A stretch of 64,000 nt of DNA, from NCBI GenBank assembly GCA_031292385.1, contig JARLHE010000037.1:1-64000 (forward strand). Reading direction: 5' to 3'. How positions within the stretch are numbered: position 1 is the first letter of the stretch; every line of letters begins with the position of its first letter. Origin of the DNA: Oligoflexia bacterium (GTDB taxonomy: Bacteria; Bdellovibrionota; UBA1018). Shown piece after piece: positions 27,492 to 36,636 of this stretch. The notes beneath the pieces were generated by a model. It had not been told where the DNA came from, searched no databases, and saw only the letters and a program-made list of their open reading frames with translations. The position numbers were made by a program, and so were the translations under genes.

Positions 27492-29879
27492 ATGAGGCGC
27501 GACAAAATTCTCATTCTTGTTTCCGAAGCCCAATCCAATTGGGGAAGTTGCCGCACGATCTCGTCCAATCTGATCGAGTCTTACCGGCGCCTGGAGGGTC
27601 AGTTCGATCTGCAGTGGCTGGAAATGCCCAAAAACCTGCATGAGAACTACGGCAAAAATTACCATCAGGTGACCTCGTTACACGGCTTGTATCGCGCGAT
27701 CCGGGAAGCGAGGCCCGATAGGATCGTTTTTGTCGATCATGCACCGCACTCGGGCGATATTCTGACCGCCCTGAATGCCGTCGGAGACGGTGCTATCGCG
27801 GCGCCGCTCATCATTCATCTTTACGGCGATTTCACCTGGCTCGCGGAGAAATGGATCAAGCTTGCCCGCGCGTTTCCGGACCATCCTTTGCAAATCGTCT
27901 GTGCATCGGAAAAACAGACCGAGTTCGTCAAGGGTTGCCTGGCGGAGGGAAGCCCACCGGACGCCGTGCATACGGTGCCGTTTTCTCTGGATCCGAAAGC
28001 CTTTTATTTTGATTCCGGTCTGCGAGAGAAAACCCGGGCGGCCTGGGGCATCGGGAGCGACGAAAAGATAGTTTTATATACCGGTCGTTTAAGTTTGCAG
28101 AAAAACATCACCCGCCTCATCCGCGAGTTCGCCCGGATCGTCGAAGAAGGCCTTGAAAAAAGTGATGACAAGAGCCGTCTGTACTTCGCTGGTAATTTCG
28201 ATGATATCGGCTCAGGTCCGCTTGGGATCACGACCTCGAGCGGCTACTACTACGGCCGTGTTCAGGGCTTGATCGCGAGCCTGCCGCCGACGGTGGCATC
28301 GCGTATCCGATTCTTGGGCATGCTGGATCCAGCCGAGCTTCATGCCGCCTATTGCGGGGCCGATGTTTTCGCGAGCCTGAGCCTCTATCATGACGAGGAT
28401 TTCGGCATGTCTGTCGCGGAAGCCCTGGCCTGCGGCTTGCCGTGCGTGATCAGCGACTGGGCCGGTTATACTTCGTTCGCGCGCCCGGGTCTGCCATGCC
28501 AACTCGTACCCGTGACGCTGCATAAGGATGGGGTGCTGCTTTCGTCTTCGGTTTTCCGGCGAGAGCTGCGGTCAGCGCTCGCCAGATCGGCCTCCAACGA
28601 GGATCGCGCTTCAGTCGGCGAACGGTTTTTGACTCATTTTTCAATCGAAGGCGTGGCCCGGCAGCTTGAGGCGTTATTGAGAAGAAACGTGGATCGCTTC
28701 GCCGGCTTTAATTGGAAGCTGGAGACTTTGCTTACCGTCGATCGCGAGCCGCCAAACGTCGCCATGCAGCCGATCAAGAATTCATTTTATGAGCAATTAT
28801 ACGCTCCTTATTTCACTGATCCCGATTCAGCGCGATCGGTGGAGTGGGAGCCAAAGCACGACCTCATCCATTGGGCCAGGGAATATCGGGAACTTGGCCC
28901 CGCCAGGGCTACAACCAAGGGAAAGCCCGAGATCCAAGAGTTGAAGTATTGCCTTTCCCCTTTTGCAATCGGGTACACCTCTCCGGCTCAGCCGGTCTTT
29001 CTGTTTGACGGATGGGATCGCGATCTCGTCACGAAAAAGCCGCGATGGCATGCGCGCGACGGCATCTTGCCGCTTTATTGGTTTTTCAGGCAAAGCGCGC
29101 CGGAGCGGTTTCCGGCGAGGCTGCTCGTCCACGAGGAGTTGCATTTTTTGGTCCCTTCAAGTTGGAAGGAGCACGTTGATTTTTATCGGGTAAGATCTTC
29201 CGTGCCGCATTTTGACTTTGATCAAGCGAAGGGGTTGCTTCTTTGCGGGCTGATGAGCCCCGCTTTCGCAAGCCCGCCCGAGCTTGAGAGGCATCTGGAG
29301 CGAATTGTCTCGATCGTCGGTTCCGAACGCCTCGCTCGAATGCGGATACAGGTCTTCATGCCTTATCGGGATTCCGGACGTGACTCATCCGTGTTTTGGG
29401 ACTCGGTTCACGAGCAGCTTTATTTGGATACGCCCGTCACCCTGTTGAGGAAAATGGGGCTGCACGTTCAGCCCATCGCCTGGAATCAGATTGAGTTCAG
29501 AAAATCCTTCGAGGGCGATCTCTACTACGAGCTGAATCATGGATGGGTAATTAAAGATACTTCGGTACGGCATCATGTTCTTGCCAAGGGGGCCGTGGCG
29601 CTCGAGTCGCTCCATAATTCCGAGGCGATCGCCCGCTCCCAAGACGAGGTGATCCCCCTTTCTCCTTTCCACGAGCTGGTGGTTTCGAAAAGCGGAGCTT
29701 CCGCCCCGTTCATGCTTCCGGAGGAGAAAACGGTCCTTGAGTATGCCGCGATCGGGAATTCGCTATTCAGCCACAAGCGATTCAACCATCCGTGGCCGGA
29801 ATGGTTCGAATCGCTTTGTAAATCATCGCTTGGGCGAGACATCACCGATTTTGAGCCGCGCACGGATCGCAATCCGTGA
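27492..29879 (+). CDS. GT4-type glycosyltransferase with a long unknown C-terminal domain
   Basis: The 795-residue protein has a GT-B fold: YTGRLSLQKN at 196-205 and the GT4 E-x7-E motif in DEDFGMSVAEA (E302, E310). Residues beyond about 400 form a second, unrecognised domain with blocks such as PVFLFDGWD, RWHARDG, LLLCGLMSP and YYELNHGWVIKD. The protein at 32291-34591 has the same two-part build, so this is a defined family. No membrane segments are evident; it should act in the cytoplasm. It is transcribed alone, preceded by an operator-like repeat. Confidence 0.8.
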   Translation: MRRDKILILVSEAQSNWGSCRTISSNLIESYRRLEGQFDLQWLEMPKNLHENYGKNYHQVTSLHGLYRAIREARPDRIVFVDHAPHSGDILTALNAVGDGAIAAPLIIHLYGDFTWLAEKWIKLARAFPDHPLQIVCASEKQTEFVKGCLAEGSPPDAVHTVPFSLDPKAFYFDSGLREKTRAAWGIGSDEKIVLYTGRLSLQKNITRLIREFARIVEEGLEKSDDKSRLYFAGNFDDIGSGPLGITTSSGYYYGRVQGLIASLPPTVASRIRFLGMLDPAELHAAYCGADVFASLSLYHDEDFGMSVAEALACGLPCVISDWAGYTSFARPGLPCQLVPVTLHKDGVLLSSSVFRRELRSALARSASNEDRASVGERFLTHFSIEGVARQLEALLRRNVDRFAGFNWKLETLLTVDREPPNVAMQPIKNSFYEQLYAPYFTDPDSARSVEWEPKHDLIHWAREYRELGPARATTKGKPEIQELKYCLSPFAIGYTSPAQPVFLFDGWDRDLVTKKPRWHARDGILPLYWFFRQSAPERFPARLLVHEELHFLVPSSWKEHVDFYRVRSSVPHFDFDQAKGLLLCGLMSPAFASPPELERHLERIVSIVGSERLARMRIQVFMPYRDSGRDSSVFWDSVHEQLYLDTPVTLLRKMGLHVQPIAWNQIEFRKSFEGDLYYELNHGWVIKDTSVRHHVLAKGAVALESLHNSEAIARSQDEVIPLSPFHELVVSKSGASAPFMLPEEKTVLEYAAIGNSLFSHKRFNHPWPEWFESLCKSSLGRDITDFEPRTDRNP

Positions 29880-29892
29880 TTTAAGACGAGAA

Positions 29893-30978
29893 TCAGTGGT
29901 TAGCGACTTGGAACGTCTGTCTTACGGTCGCTCCAATCGTGGATGTAGCGCTGAGGACGATGCGTTGGGGCGGGCCGGATTTGAGCCAAGCTGTCGTAGA
30001 ATAATTGCCGCCCACGATGGTCGTCGTTGTTATCCGAGTGGTGCAGTTCTTGTCGCCGTAAAAGGCGGCATTTCCGCTGGCGACCGAAAGACGGACCGGT
30101 AAACGGGTCACGACCGTGGCCGGTTTGCCCGAGGCATCGACTGAATAGAGGAAAATGGGGCCGCAGAAGTTCGGGCCGATGATCTGGTTCGAGTTTCCGG
30201 TCGTGAATTGGAGTTTGATCGCGGTCGGCGTGGCTCTGCCTTTGAGCAGCGCGGATAATGTGGTCGATGTAATGCCGTTATTGTAGCGAATGACGAGCGG
30301 CTCTTCCATTTCGGCGGTGGAGCTCACTTGCCGCGTGGGCGAAAAGGCGACGTAGATCAGGCAGTCCTTCAAGATCGTATCGCCGCAAGTACCGTTGTTT
30401 CCCGGGTATTTTCCGCCAAGAAAGGAAAACGGGGGCTTGAGCTCGGCGGAAAGGTTTGTTGCCCAGAAATCGCCGGTTTTTCTCACGACGAGCTTGAGCG
30501 GCACGGAGCTATTGGCTCTCACGACGTTAAAGTCGAAAACACTTGAAGGATCAAAGCTTAATAGCGCGGGCGCCTTCACATGGAACGCAAAAGGGCTGCC
30601 ATCAGCCGGGATGTCGCCGCCCAGGCTTTTGAAAACCAGGTTCGCGACGTAATCCTTGCCTGGCGTGAGAGTGCAATTGAACGTAATTTTCGTTTCGGGG
30701 GCGCTCACCGTGGCTTCAGCGCACGCGGAAGCTCCGCGAGAATCAAAGATCTCGGCGGCGAACTTTCCCGAACTCGCCTGGCTTTTCCAGTTCAAGGTGG
30801 GAATCGTCGTTCCCTCGAGCAGGTTGTCGGGAGTGGTGTCCGGGCCTCCGGTGACGCCGATGACCACGAATACGCCTGGCAGAGGTTTGGAAACGATCCC
30901 GGTGGGGTGAGTCTTGGAGTAAACGAAGTAAATCAGGCAAAGTACGGCGATTAATCCAAGTGTCGTAATCGTTTTCAT
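29893..30978 (-). CDS. Exported protein with Ig-like regions
   Basis: The 361-residue product starts with an N-terminal hydrophobic stretch (ITTLGLIAVLCLIYFVYS) that is a signal peptide or anchor. The rest is rich in Thr, Ser, Val and Gly with beta-sandwich-like spacing and a few paired cysteines, consistent with two or three Ig-like domains at the cell surface or in the periplasm. I do not recognise it. It converges with the GT4 gene and lies downstream of the seven-gene operon in the same orientation. Confidence 0.6.
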   Translation of the reverse strand: MKTITTLGLIAVLCLIYFVYSKTHPTGIVSKPLPGVFVVIGVTGGPDTTPDNLLEGTTIPTLNWKSQASSGKFAAEIFDSRGASACAEATVSAPETKITFNCTLTPGKDYVANLVFKSLGGDIPADGSPFAFHVKAPALLSFDPSSVFDFNVVRANSSVPLKLVVRKTGDFWATNLSAELKPPFSFLGGKYPGNNGTCGDTILKDCLIYVAFSPTRQVSSTAEMEEPLVIRYNNGITSTTLSALLKGRATPTAIKLQFTTGNSNQIIGPNFCGPIFLYSVDASGKPATVVTRLPVRLSVASGNAAFYGDKNCTTRITTTTIVGGNYSTTAWLKSGPPQRIVLSATSTIGATVRQTFQVANH

Positions 30979-31039
30979 CCCATCTTATCAGTAACCAGAG
31001 CCCTTCAAAGACTCAATGAAAAATCTTGGGTTTCGGCGA

Positions 31040-31648
31040 TTAGCATGATGCACGGTGGCTTTCCTGTTGACGCAAAGGCTGACAGCGGGCCCAGATTCCG
31101 CATTGGGCGGAACATTTCACGTCGAGCTCCTTGCGCTCGATGAGCCGGAATTCGGGCGAGAGCAATTCGTCGATCTCCTGGATGCTCCAGCGGTAGATCG
31201 GATGGCCCGCGAACTCGATGCTCTTTTGGTCGAAGCGATCGCAGATCGCCATGTAGTAGCCCGAGGGCGAAAGCGATTCGAGCAGATTTTTCTTGAATTC
31301 AAGCAGCTCAGCCGAGCTCAAATGATAGAGCACGTTGTGGGTGAGGAGCAGATCGATGCCGGTTTTGGCGATTTCCGGCAAGGCAACCGGGTAGATCGGG
31401 AAGCGGTGGGTCTTATCGGTGATCGTCCGGCTGATTTCCTGTCCGAAGATGTTCTTGAAGCCGCTGTCGAACAGCGCGTTCAAGACGATCGGGAACCCGC
31501 ATCCGGCATCGCCGATGAGCGAGTCGGGCGCGCGGTATTTTCGGATCAACGGCGTGATGATCGTGGTGCATTGATAATCTTTTTCGAAGCGCTCTCTGTA
31601 GTAGTCGTCGTAAAAGGCGCGAAAAGCGGAGAGCTTCTGCGGGTCCAT
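31040..31648 (-). CDS. SAM-dependent methyltransferase
   Basis: The 202-residue class I methyltransferase has motif I in LIGDAGCGFPIV (44-55), an acidic residue ending strand 2 (GQEIS, about 69-73) and LLLTHNVLYHLS near 100-111. It is the last gene of a minus operon of four oxygenases, a glycosyltransferase and an ENTY-family protein, so it probably methylates the same product. The C-terminal tail is Cys-rich (KCSAQCGIWARC), which is unusual. Confidence 0.75.
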   Translation of the reverse strand: MDPQKLSAFRAFYDDYYRERFEKDYQCTTIITPLIRKYRAPDSLIGDAGCGFPIVLNALFDSGFKNIFGQEISRTITDKTHRFPIYPVALPEIAKTGIDLLLTHNVLYHLSSAELLEFKKNLLESLSPSGYYMAICDRFDQKSIEFAGHPIYRWSIQEIDELLSPEFRLIERKELDVKCSAQCGIWARCQPLRQQESHRASC

Positions 31649-31653
31649 GGCTT

Positions 31654-32283
31654 CTAATATCTCTCGATCAATCCGTCGTGGTTTTGCTCATCCATAAAGC
31701 GGCCGCAAGGGGCCCCGAATAAAGGCATGTTTGCCACTTTGAATTGAGTCACGACGCAAACCCGGGGCTGCGTGTTTTGATGCGGCATCATGTTGTGCGG
31801 CACGTTGCCGGGCATGATCAGAGCCCGGAGATTTTTAGGCTCGTAAATAATCCCGTCGCCATCCCACGACCACGGGTTCCATATTTTCAGATCGCCTTCG
31901 TGCGGGACGAAGTTGGCGTAAAAGACGATCGTGAAGTGGACCGCACGATGATCATGAGGCCCGATATCCCGGTGCGAGGTTTCCGGGAAATACCCGAGGC
32001 TGAACGAAGTGACCACCGTGATGTCCTCACGGCGGTAATTCTTGCCGTAAAACTCGTGGAGGTATTGAAGCAGCACGTTCGACAGCTCGTCGACGATATT
32101 CTGGCTGAATCCTCCGGCGAGATTCGTGAACAACGTGTTGTTCAGCTCCCGGATATGGGAGACCTTCAGCTCGTTTCGCAGGGCGATGCTCCGGAAAAAA
32201 ATATCGCACGCCCAGTCTTGCGTGTGCGGCAGCTCCACGTCGGCGACGTGGACGTTCTTCCAGGTGATTAAATGGCGTATCAT
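31654..32283 (-). CDS. 2OG-Fe(II) oxygenase-like protein 3
   Basis: The 209-residue protein carries H110-x-H112 in GPHDHRAVHFTIVFY, distal H163 in MPGNVPHNM and R174 in QPRVCVV, the full metal and 2OG set of this family. It belongs to the N/ExPH subgroup with the proteins at 26180 and 36633. It lies seven bases after the long GT4 gene and five before the methyltransferase in one operon. Hydroxylation of a peptide or lipid side chain is likely; the target is unknown. Confidence 0.75.
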   Translation of the reverse strand: MIRHLITWKNVHVADVELPHTQDWACDIFFRSIALRNELKVSHIRELNNTLFTNLAGGFSQNIVDELSNVLLQYLHEFYGKNYRREDITVVTSFSLGYFPETSHRDIGPHDHRAVHFTIVFYANFVPHEGDLKIWNPWSWDGDGIIYEPKNLRALIMPGNVPHNMMPHQNTQPRVCVVTQFKVANMPLFGAPCGRFMDEQNHDGLIERY

Positions 32284-32290
32284 GATCGAC

Positions 32291-34591
32291 TCACTGATAC
32301 CTCTTGCAGAGCCCTTCCACCCATTCCGGCCAGACGTTGTTGAATCGGCTTGTTTTAAAGAAGAAATCGCCCATGTGGGCGTATTGATCGATGAGCTCCC
32401 CCGGAATCGACGGGCCGGCGTCCAGATTCTCCCGTTTGATCAGGACGAGGTCGTGAAAATCCGAAAGCGGAATCGTTTCGTAGCCGCGCGTCCGGGCTCG
32501 CTTCGTATCGAGGGCTTCGAGCATGATGGCGCCGCGGGACAACGCCAGATGTCTCGCCGCGCTGTCTTTGATCAGCAGGCCCTGATTCAACTCGTAGTAG
32601 AAGTATCCCCGCAAAGACCGGGTCGAATCGAGCGCGGAGTCCGAGAGCACTTGGATATGGGTTCCCAGCTTTTTCGTCAGCAAGAAGGGAAGGGTCGGCA
32701 GGACGGTTTCAAACTGCGGGTTTCGGAAGGCGGTGTTGTGTCGCAGGGGGAAGTACAGCTCGATTTTCATCGTCGCGAGCCGCTCCTTTCCGAGCGTCGC
32801 CACAAGCTGCTCCAGTTGCGTTTCAATTTGCTGAAAGTCGGTGAAAGACGGGGTCATTAAGCCGCAGAGAAAGAGCCCTTTGGTCTGGCTGAGATCCGTT
32901 TCGGAGGCGCGTGATTCGATGCGATAATACTCGACTTGGGCCTGCCAGGCCGGGGGCACCCAGCGATGAAAGTCTTCGTGCACGAGAAGGCGCGACGCGA
33001 ATTGCTTTGGCTCGAAATTGCGGAAGAACGAAACTAAGGGTACCAGACCGTCCCGCGCGTGCCACCGCCCTCCTTCGGCGACGAGGCGGCTGTCCCATCC
33101 GTCGAACAGAAAAATGGGCTGCGAGGGGGCGTGATACTCCTCGCTAAATGGCCAAAGGCTGGTCTTCAGCGCTTTGGACTCCGGCCTCTCCTCAAAGCCT
33201 GACCTGGGGTTCGCGTGGCGCAAATAATCGGTCCACCAGTTGATGAGATCGGTGTCCGGATTCCACTTGGCCTCGGCCAAAACTCCCGGGCTTTGGGTGA
33301 AATAGGGCGAATAGGCTTCTTCATGGAAGGAGTCGCGCACGGCCAGAAAAGTCGGTCGGGGAGTTTTTTTCCGGATGATTTCCAGGAGATTCGAAAGTTT
33401 CCAATTGAAGCCGCGGAAAGGGCTGGTTTCTTGAGCGAGTAGGCCCGGAATCCGCGCCGCCACGCAATCGATCGAAAAATTCTTCAAGAACCGCTCGCCG
33501 TCCGATTTCCTTGCTTCATCGGACAAGGGTTCGGCGAGAAGAGGCAGCAAATGATTTTGATAGGCGGAGGAGGAGACCAGGATTCCCTCTTCGTGAGGCG
33601 TAACCGGCACAAGCCGGCAGCCGAACGAGGCATAGCCGCCCCAGTCCGTCACGACCGATGGCAGGCCGCAGGCCATGGCTTCGGCCACCGCCATTCCGTA
33701 ATCCTCATCGTGATACAGGCTCAGGCTCGAAAAAACGTCGGCCCCGCAATAAGCGCCCAGCAGTTCTTTTCCCTCCAGTTGGCCGAGGAAACGAACGCGC
33801 CGCGCGACGCTCTCGGGGATCCCCGAAAGGATGCGATTGATTTGCTGAAAATAGTAGCCCTGGGGAGTCCGTATGCTGAGCAGCTTCGATCCGATATCGT
33901 CGTAGCCGCCCGCGAGATAAAGATAGTCGGTGCGTCCAGCGGTTTCCGGGATCCGGGCGAACTCTTGGATCAGCCGCGTGACGTTTTTCTGCAAACTTAA
34001 ACGCCCTGAATATAAAATAACCCGGTCATCCGGGCCCATGCTCCAGCGCTCGCGGGCCTTTTTGCGCAAGACCGGATCGAAGCGGAACTCCTCCGGGTTC
34101 ACCGGGAAAGGGAGGCTTTGCACGCATCCCCCCTCTTTGGAGAATCCTTGAATCAGCTGCTTTTGCTTGTCCGAAGCGCAAATGATCCGCAGCGTCGGCA
34201 GGCGCGGGCTGTTCTGAAGCTTGGACCACTTTTTCGCGTAATAGGTGAAGTCGCCGTAGATATGGATCGCGACGGGCGGAAGCACGAACGGGTCGTCGAT
34301 CGCGAGAAATCCCGCGACCAAATCGGCGGCGTGCGGGAGGTGGTCGATGAAAACGACCTGGTCGGGCTGGCTTGTTTTTATTTTCAGGTAAAGATCATGG
34401 ACGGGAGCGATCTGATCGTAAGTATCGAGGTCGCTCCCGAGGTTCCCCGGCAACGTGACCCACTGGACCTGGAAACTCCCGGGCAGTCGCTCATAGGCTT
34501 TTTTCAGGTTCGAGGAAATAGTCCGGCAGCTCCCCCAGTCGGAGGGGGTTCCGGAGGCGACGACGATGATTTTGTTCGTCTTGAGCGGCAT
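32291..34591 (-). CDS. GT4-type glycosyltransferase with a long unknown C-terminal domain, second copy
   Basis: The 766-residue protein is a paralogue of 27492-29879. It shares the N-terminal SDWGSCRTISSNL block, SGRLSLQKNVTRL, the E-x7-E motif in DEDYGMAVAEA, and the C-terminal blocks PIFLFDGWD, RWHARDG, LFLCGLMTP and YYELNQGLLIKD. Here it is embedded in an oxygenase/methyltransferase operon, which ties this glycosyltransferase family to the tailoring pathway. Sugar donor and acceptor are unknown. Confidence 0.8.
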   Translation of the reverse strand: MPLKTNKIIVVASGTPSDWGSCRTISSNLKKAYERLPGSFQVQWVTLPGNLGSDLDTYDQIAPVHDLYLKIKTSQPDQVVFIDHLPHAADLVAGFLAIDDPFVLPPVAIHIYGDFTYYAKKWSKLQNSPRLPTLRIICASDKQKQLIQGFSKEGGCVQSLPFPVNPEEFRFDPVLRKKARERWSMGPDDRVILYSGRLSLQKNVTRLIQEFARIPETAGRTDYLYLAGGYDDIGSKLLSIRTPQGYYFQQINRILSGIPESVARRVRFLGQLEGKELLGAYCGADVFSSLSLYHDEDYGMAVAEAMACGLPSVVTDWGGYASFGCRLVPVTPHEEGILVSSSAYQNHLLPLLAEPLSDEARKSDGERFLKNFSIDCVAARIPGLLAQETSPFRGFNWKLSNLLEIIRKKTPRPTFLAVRDSFHEEAYSPYFTQSPGVLAEAKWNPDTDLINWWTDYLRHANPRSGFEERPESKALKTSLWPFSEEYHAPSQPIFLFDGWDSRLVAEGGRWHARDGLVPLVSFFRNFEPKQFASRLLVHEDFHRWVPPAWQAQVEYYRIESRASETDLSQTKGLFLCGLMTPSFTDFQQIETQLEQLVATLGKERLATMKIELYFPLRHNTAFRNPQFETVLPTLPFLLTKKLGTHIQVLSDSALDSTRSLRGYFYYELNQGLLIKDSAARHLALSRGAIMLEALDTKRARTRGYETIPLSDFHDLVLIKRENLDAGPSIPGELIDQYAHMGDFFFKTSRFNNVWPEWVEGLCKRYQ

Positions 34592-34601
34592 TCTTCGGGG
34601 T

Positions 34602-35273
34602 TTATTGCCTGGAGGTCAAGGGAGCGCGCCCCGCACGTTCGAGCATTTTCCTCTCGTTCATGGCTACGCGATTGAAGATCGCCCATTCGAACATCCCGGC
34701 AAAACAAATGCGCGGAAAAGTTCCGGTATAAGGGGGAACCAGGTGCCAGACGTAGCCGGGGAAAATGAGCATGGTGCCGTCTTCGGGGTAGACGCAATGC
34801 TGGCTGTCGAAATCCTCGGCGTAGAGAAATTCATCGGGCATCCACCGGGGATCGCTGAGCTGGACATAGCCGCTGCCGTCGTTGCTGACTCCGGCGGATG
34901 AATAATAGACCGCCGTAAAATCGCCCAGCTGATGGGCATGGATGTTTCCGTAAGTGCCGTTCATGTAAATCTGGCACCAGGCGTCTTGGATGTATTTCTC
35001 GTTTTCCGGGCCCGTGAAATCCATGTCCTTCCCGTGCGCCTTCGCGTACCGGGTGTAGCTGTAGAGAAACATTTTCTTGAGCTGCTCGAAATCGGGTCCG
35101 CCCCAGTCCCAGATATTGTGGTTTTCGGGCGTGAGCCTGCCGAGCCGGCCTAGCTGTTCGAGCGCGAAAGCGGAAATTCGGTCATTGAATTCTTTGCCGA
35201 CATTGAAGCGGATTTGCATGATCTTCGTCGCCCAAAGATCATATTCGGTGACGTTTTTGATGTGCTGTTCCAT
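34602..35273 (-). CDS. 2OG-Fe(II) oxygenase-like protein 4
   Basis: The 223-residue protein has H112-x-H114 in NIHAHQLGDFTAVYY, distal H177 in FPGYVWHLV and R188 in FPRICFAG. The HNIWDWGGP block at 52-60 matches the one in the protein at 24142, so these two are the closest pair. It begins five bases after the preceding oxygenase gene. Its C-terminus extends past the core by about 25 residues with a basic tail. Confidence 0.75.
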   Translation of the reverse strand: MEQHIKNVTEYDLWATKIMQIRFNVGKEFNDRISAFALEQLGRLGRLTPENHNIWDWGGPDFEQLKKMFLYSYTRYAKAHGKDMDFTGPENEKYIQDAWCQIYMNGTYGNIHAHQLGDFTAVYYSSAGVSNDGSGYVQLSDPRWMPDEFLYAEDFDSQHCVYPEDGTMLIFPGYVWHLVPPYTGTFPRICFAGMFEWAIFNRVAMNERKMLERAGRAPLTSRQ

Positions 35274-35278
35274 TGAGC

Positions 35279-35974
35279 TTATCTTCTCCAGTTCGGAAAC
35301 TCTTGCATGTAATGCTTTTCGTCCGAGTGCTTCAGGTGATGCGGAAAATGCGCGCTCGGAAGCTTGATCGTCGTGACCATGCTGATTCGCGTGGATTTAT
35401 TCACCTGCGGGGCGACCTGGTGCCAGGTATAGCCGGGCGCGATCACCATTTTTCCGGGCTTCGCCTGGATGGTGTGCTGAATATAGCTCGTGTAGCGCAG
35501 GTTGTGATCCGGCCAGCGCGGGTCGAAAATCTCGAGATCGGCCCCGTCCTCGACGTTGACCCAGTAGACGGACGTGAAATCCGAGCCGCTGTGGTTGTGC
35601 AGCTTGCGCTCGTGGTGAAGCACCCCGGCCGGAATGCAGAAATACCAGATATCGATGATGTCTTTCATTTTCATTTCGGGAGCGTTGTCGAAGGCGCGAG
35701 GCAGCTCGCCCGGGCGGCATCCGATATCCGAGTCGTACATTTTCAGATGATCGCGAAAGGCTTCCAGGAGCCGCTCGGCGATTTGGTGCGCGGCCGGCGT
35801 ATCCAGGCTGAAGACATAGTGGGGCTGATCGCCGATTTGGTTCTTCAGTGCGTTGATCTGCTGCGTGCAATCGAAGTAGAGCTGCGCATTGAGGTCGGTG
35901 ACGTCACTGAATTCGTAAATGCCGACGTTGGTGGGCCAAAGCTTCAGTTCTTCTTTTTTTGAAAACAGGCTCAT
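35279..35974 (-). CDS. 2OG-Fe(II) oxygenase-like protein 5
   Basis: The 231-residue protein starts at ATG 35974, overlapping the previous stop (ATGA). It has H126-x-H128 in LHNHSGSDFTSVYWV, distal H185 in APGYTWHQV and R196 in TRISMVT. A motif near its N-terminus, DLNAQLYF, recurs as DMNAQLFF in the oxygenase at 36633-37247, suggesting a shared N-terminal element in these two. It belongs to the YxWH subgroup. Confidence 0.75.
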   Translation of the reverse strand: MSLFSKKEELKLWPTNVGIYEFSDVTDLNAQLYFDCTQQINALKNQIGDQPHYVFSLDTPAAHQIAERLLEAFRDHLKMYDSDIGCRPGELPRAFDNAPEMKMKDIIDIWYFCIPAGVLHHERKLHNHSGSDFTSVYWVNVEDGADLEIFDPRWPDHNLRYTSYIQHTIQAKPGKMVIAPGYTWHQVAPQVNKSTRISMVTTIKLPSAHFPHHLKHSDEKHYMQEFPNWRR

Positions 35975-36636
35975 ATTTTTTCTATATTCTCCAACCTTGG
36001 GTCTTTTGGGTACCAATATCGCTTGAGCTTTAATATACGCATATTCCGCGCTGATTCGTAAGTGACTCCGAAAAGTTTCTGCGTTCCCGCAGGCTCTTCC
36101 CCCAGCTCGGGGAGAGGGGTGGGCGAATTCTGACCAAAATGCGCGTACACTTGATTCAGGTCTTCGTGGAAGAAATAGAGATCACGGAAGTTCTCGTGGC
36201 GCGGGCTTCCGAAATGCCGGCCGATGCCGAATCGGTGGGCCAGCCGCCAGCCCGCGGGCATCGCGGGGAGCGGATAGCGCCAAAACTCGCTATCGTAGAT
36301 TTTGTAATAGCAATGCCCTGTTTTCAGCCCGATTTTAAGCGTGTAGCAATCAGTGCAATGGACTTCGTCCGGGACGCCGATCCGTTTTTTCAAATCGGAG
36401 TCGGGTACTCCTAGAAACGTAATGGACACGACGTCTTCAAAATAGGATCTTCCGTCTTGCTCGGTCAGACCAACGATATCGGCTTGGTTAAAGACGTCCG
36501 AGTCCAAAAGTTCGGGTCGCGTGCTCACCGCCAGTGAAATGAGGTAGCGCCCTCTCACGTGCCGGGCGGAATAAGTGTTTTCGCTGACGCCCTGCGCATC
36601 CAAACAGATTTCATTGGCTTCAAGGTCGAGCATCAA
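35971..36636 (-). CDS. ENTY-family protein, copy 1 (unrecognised)
   Basis: The 221-residue protein is a paralogue of 37843-38535: both share VSENTY near the start, FWRYPLP/WWKYPLP in the middle, RD(L/I)YFFH, and a C-terminal ILKLKRY/VIKLKRY followed by W/H-P. No catalytic motif is familiar. The conserved His and aromatic residues could hint at metal or substrate binding. It is coupled by ATGA overlaps to oxygenase genes on both sides, so it works with them. It could be a prolyl-hydroxylase-like fold too diverged to recognise. Confidence 0.6.
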   Translation of the reverse strand: MMLDLEANEICLDAQGVSENTYSARHVRGRYLISLAVSTRPELLDSDVFNQADIVGLTEQDGRSYFEDVVSITFLGVPDSDLKKRIGVPDEVHCTDCYTLKIGLKTGHCYYKIYDSEFWRYPLPAMPAGWRLAHRFGIGRHFGSPRHENFRDLYFFHEDLNQVYAHFGQNSPTPLPELGEEPAGTQKLFGVTYESARNMRILKLKRYWYPKDPRLENIEKI

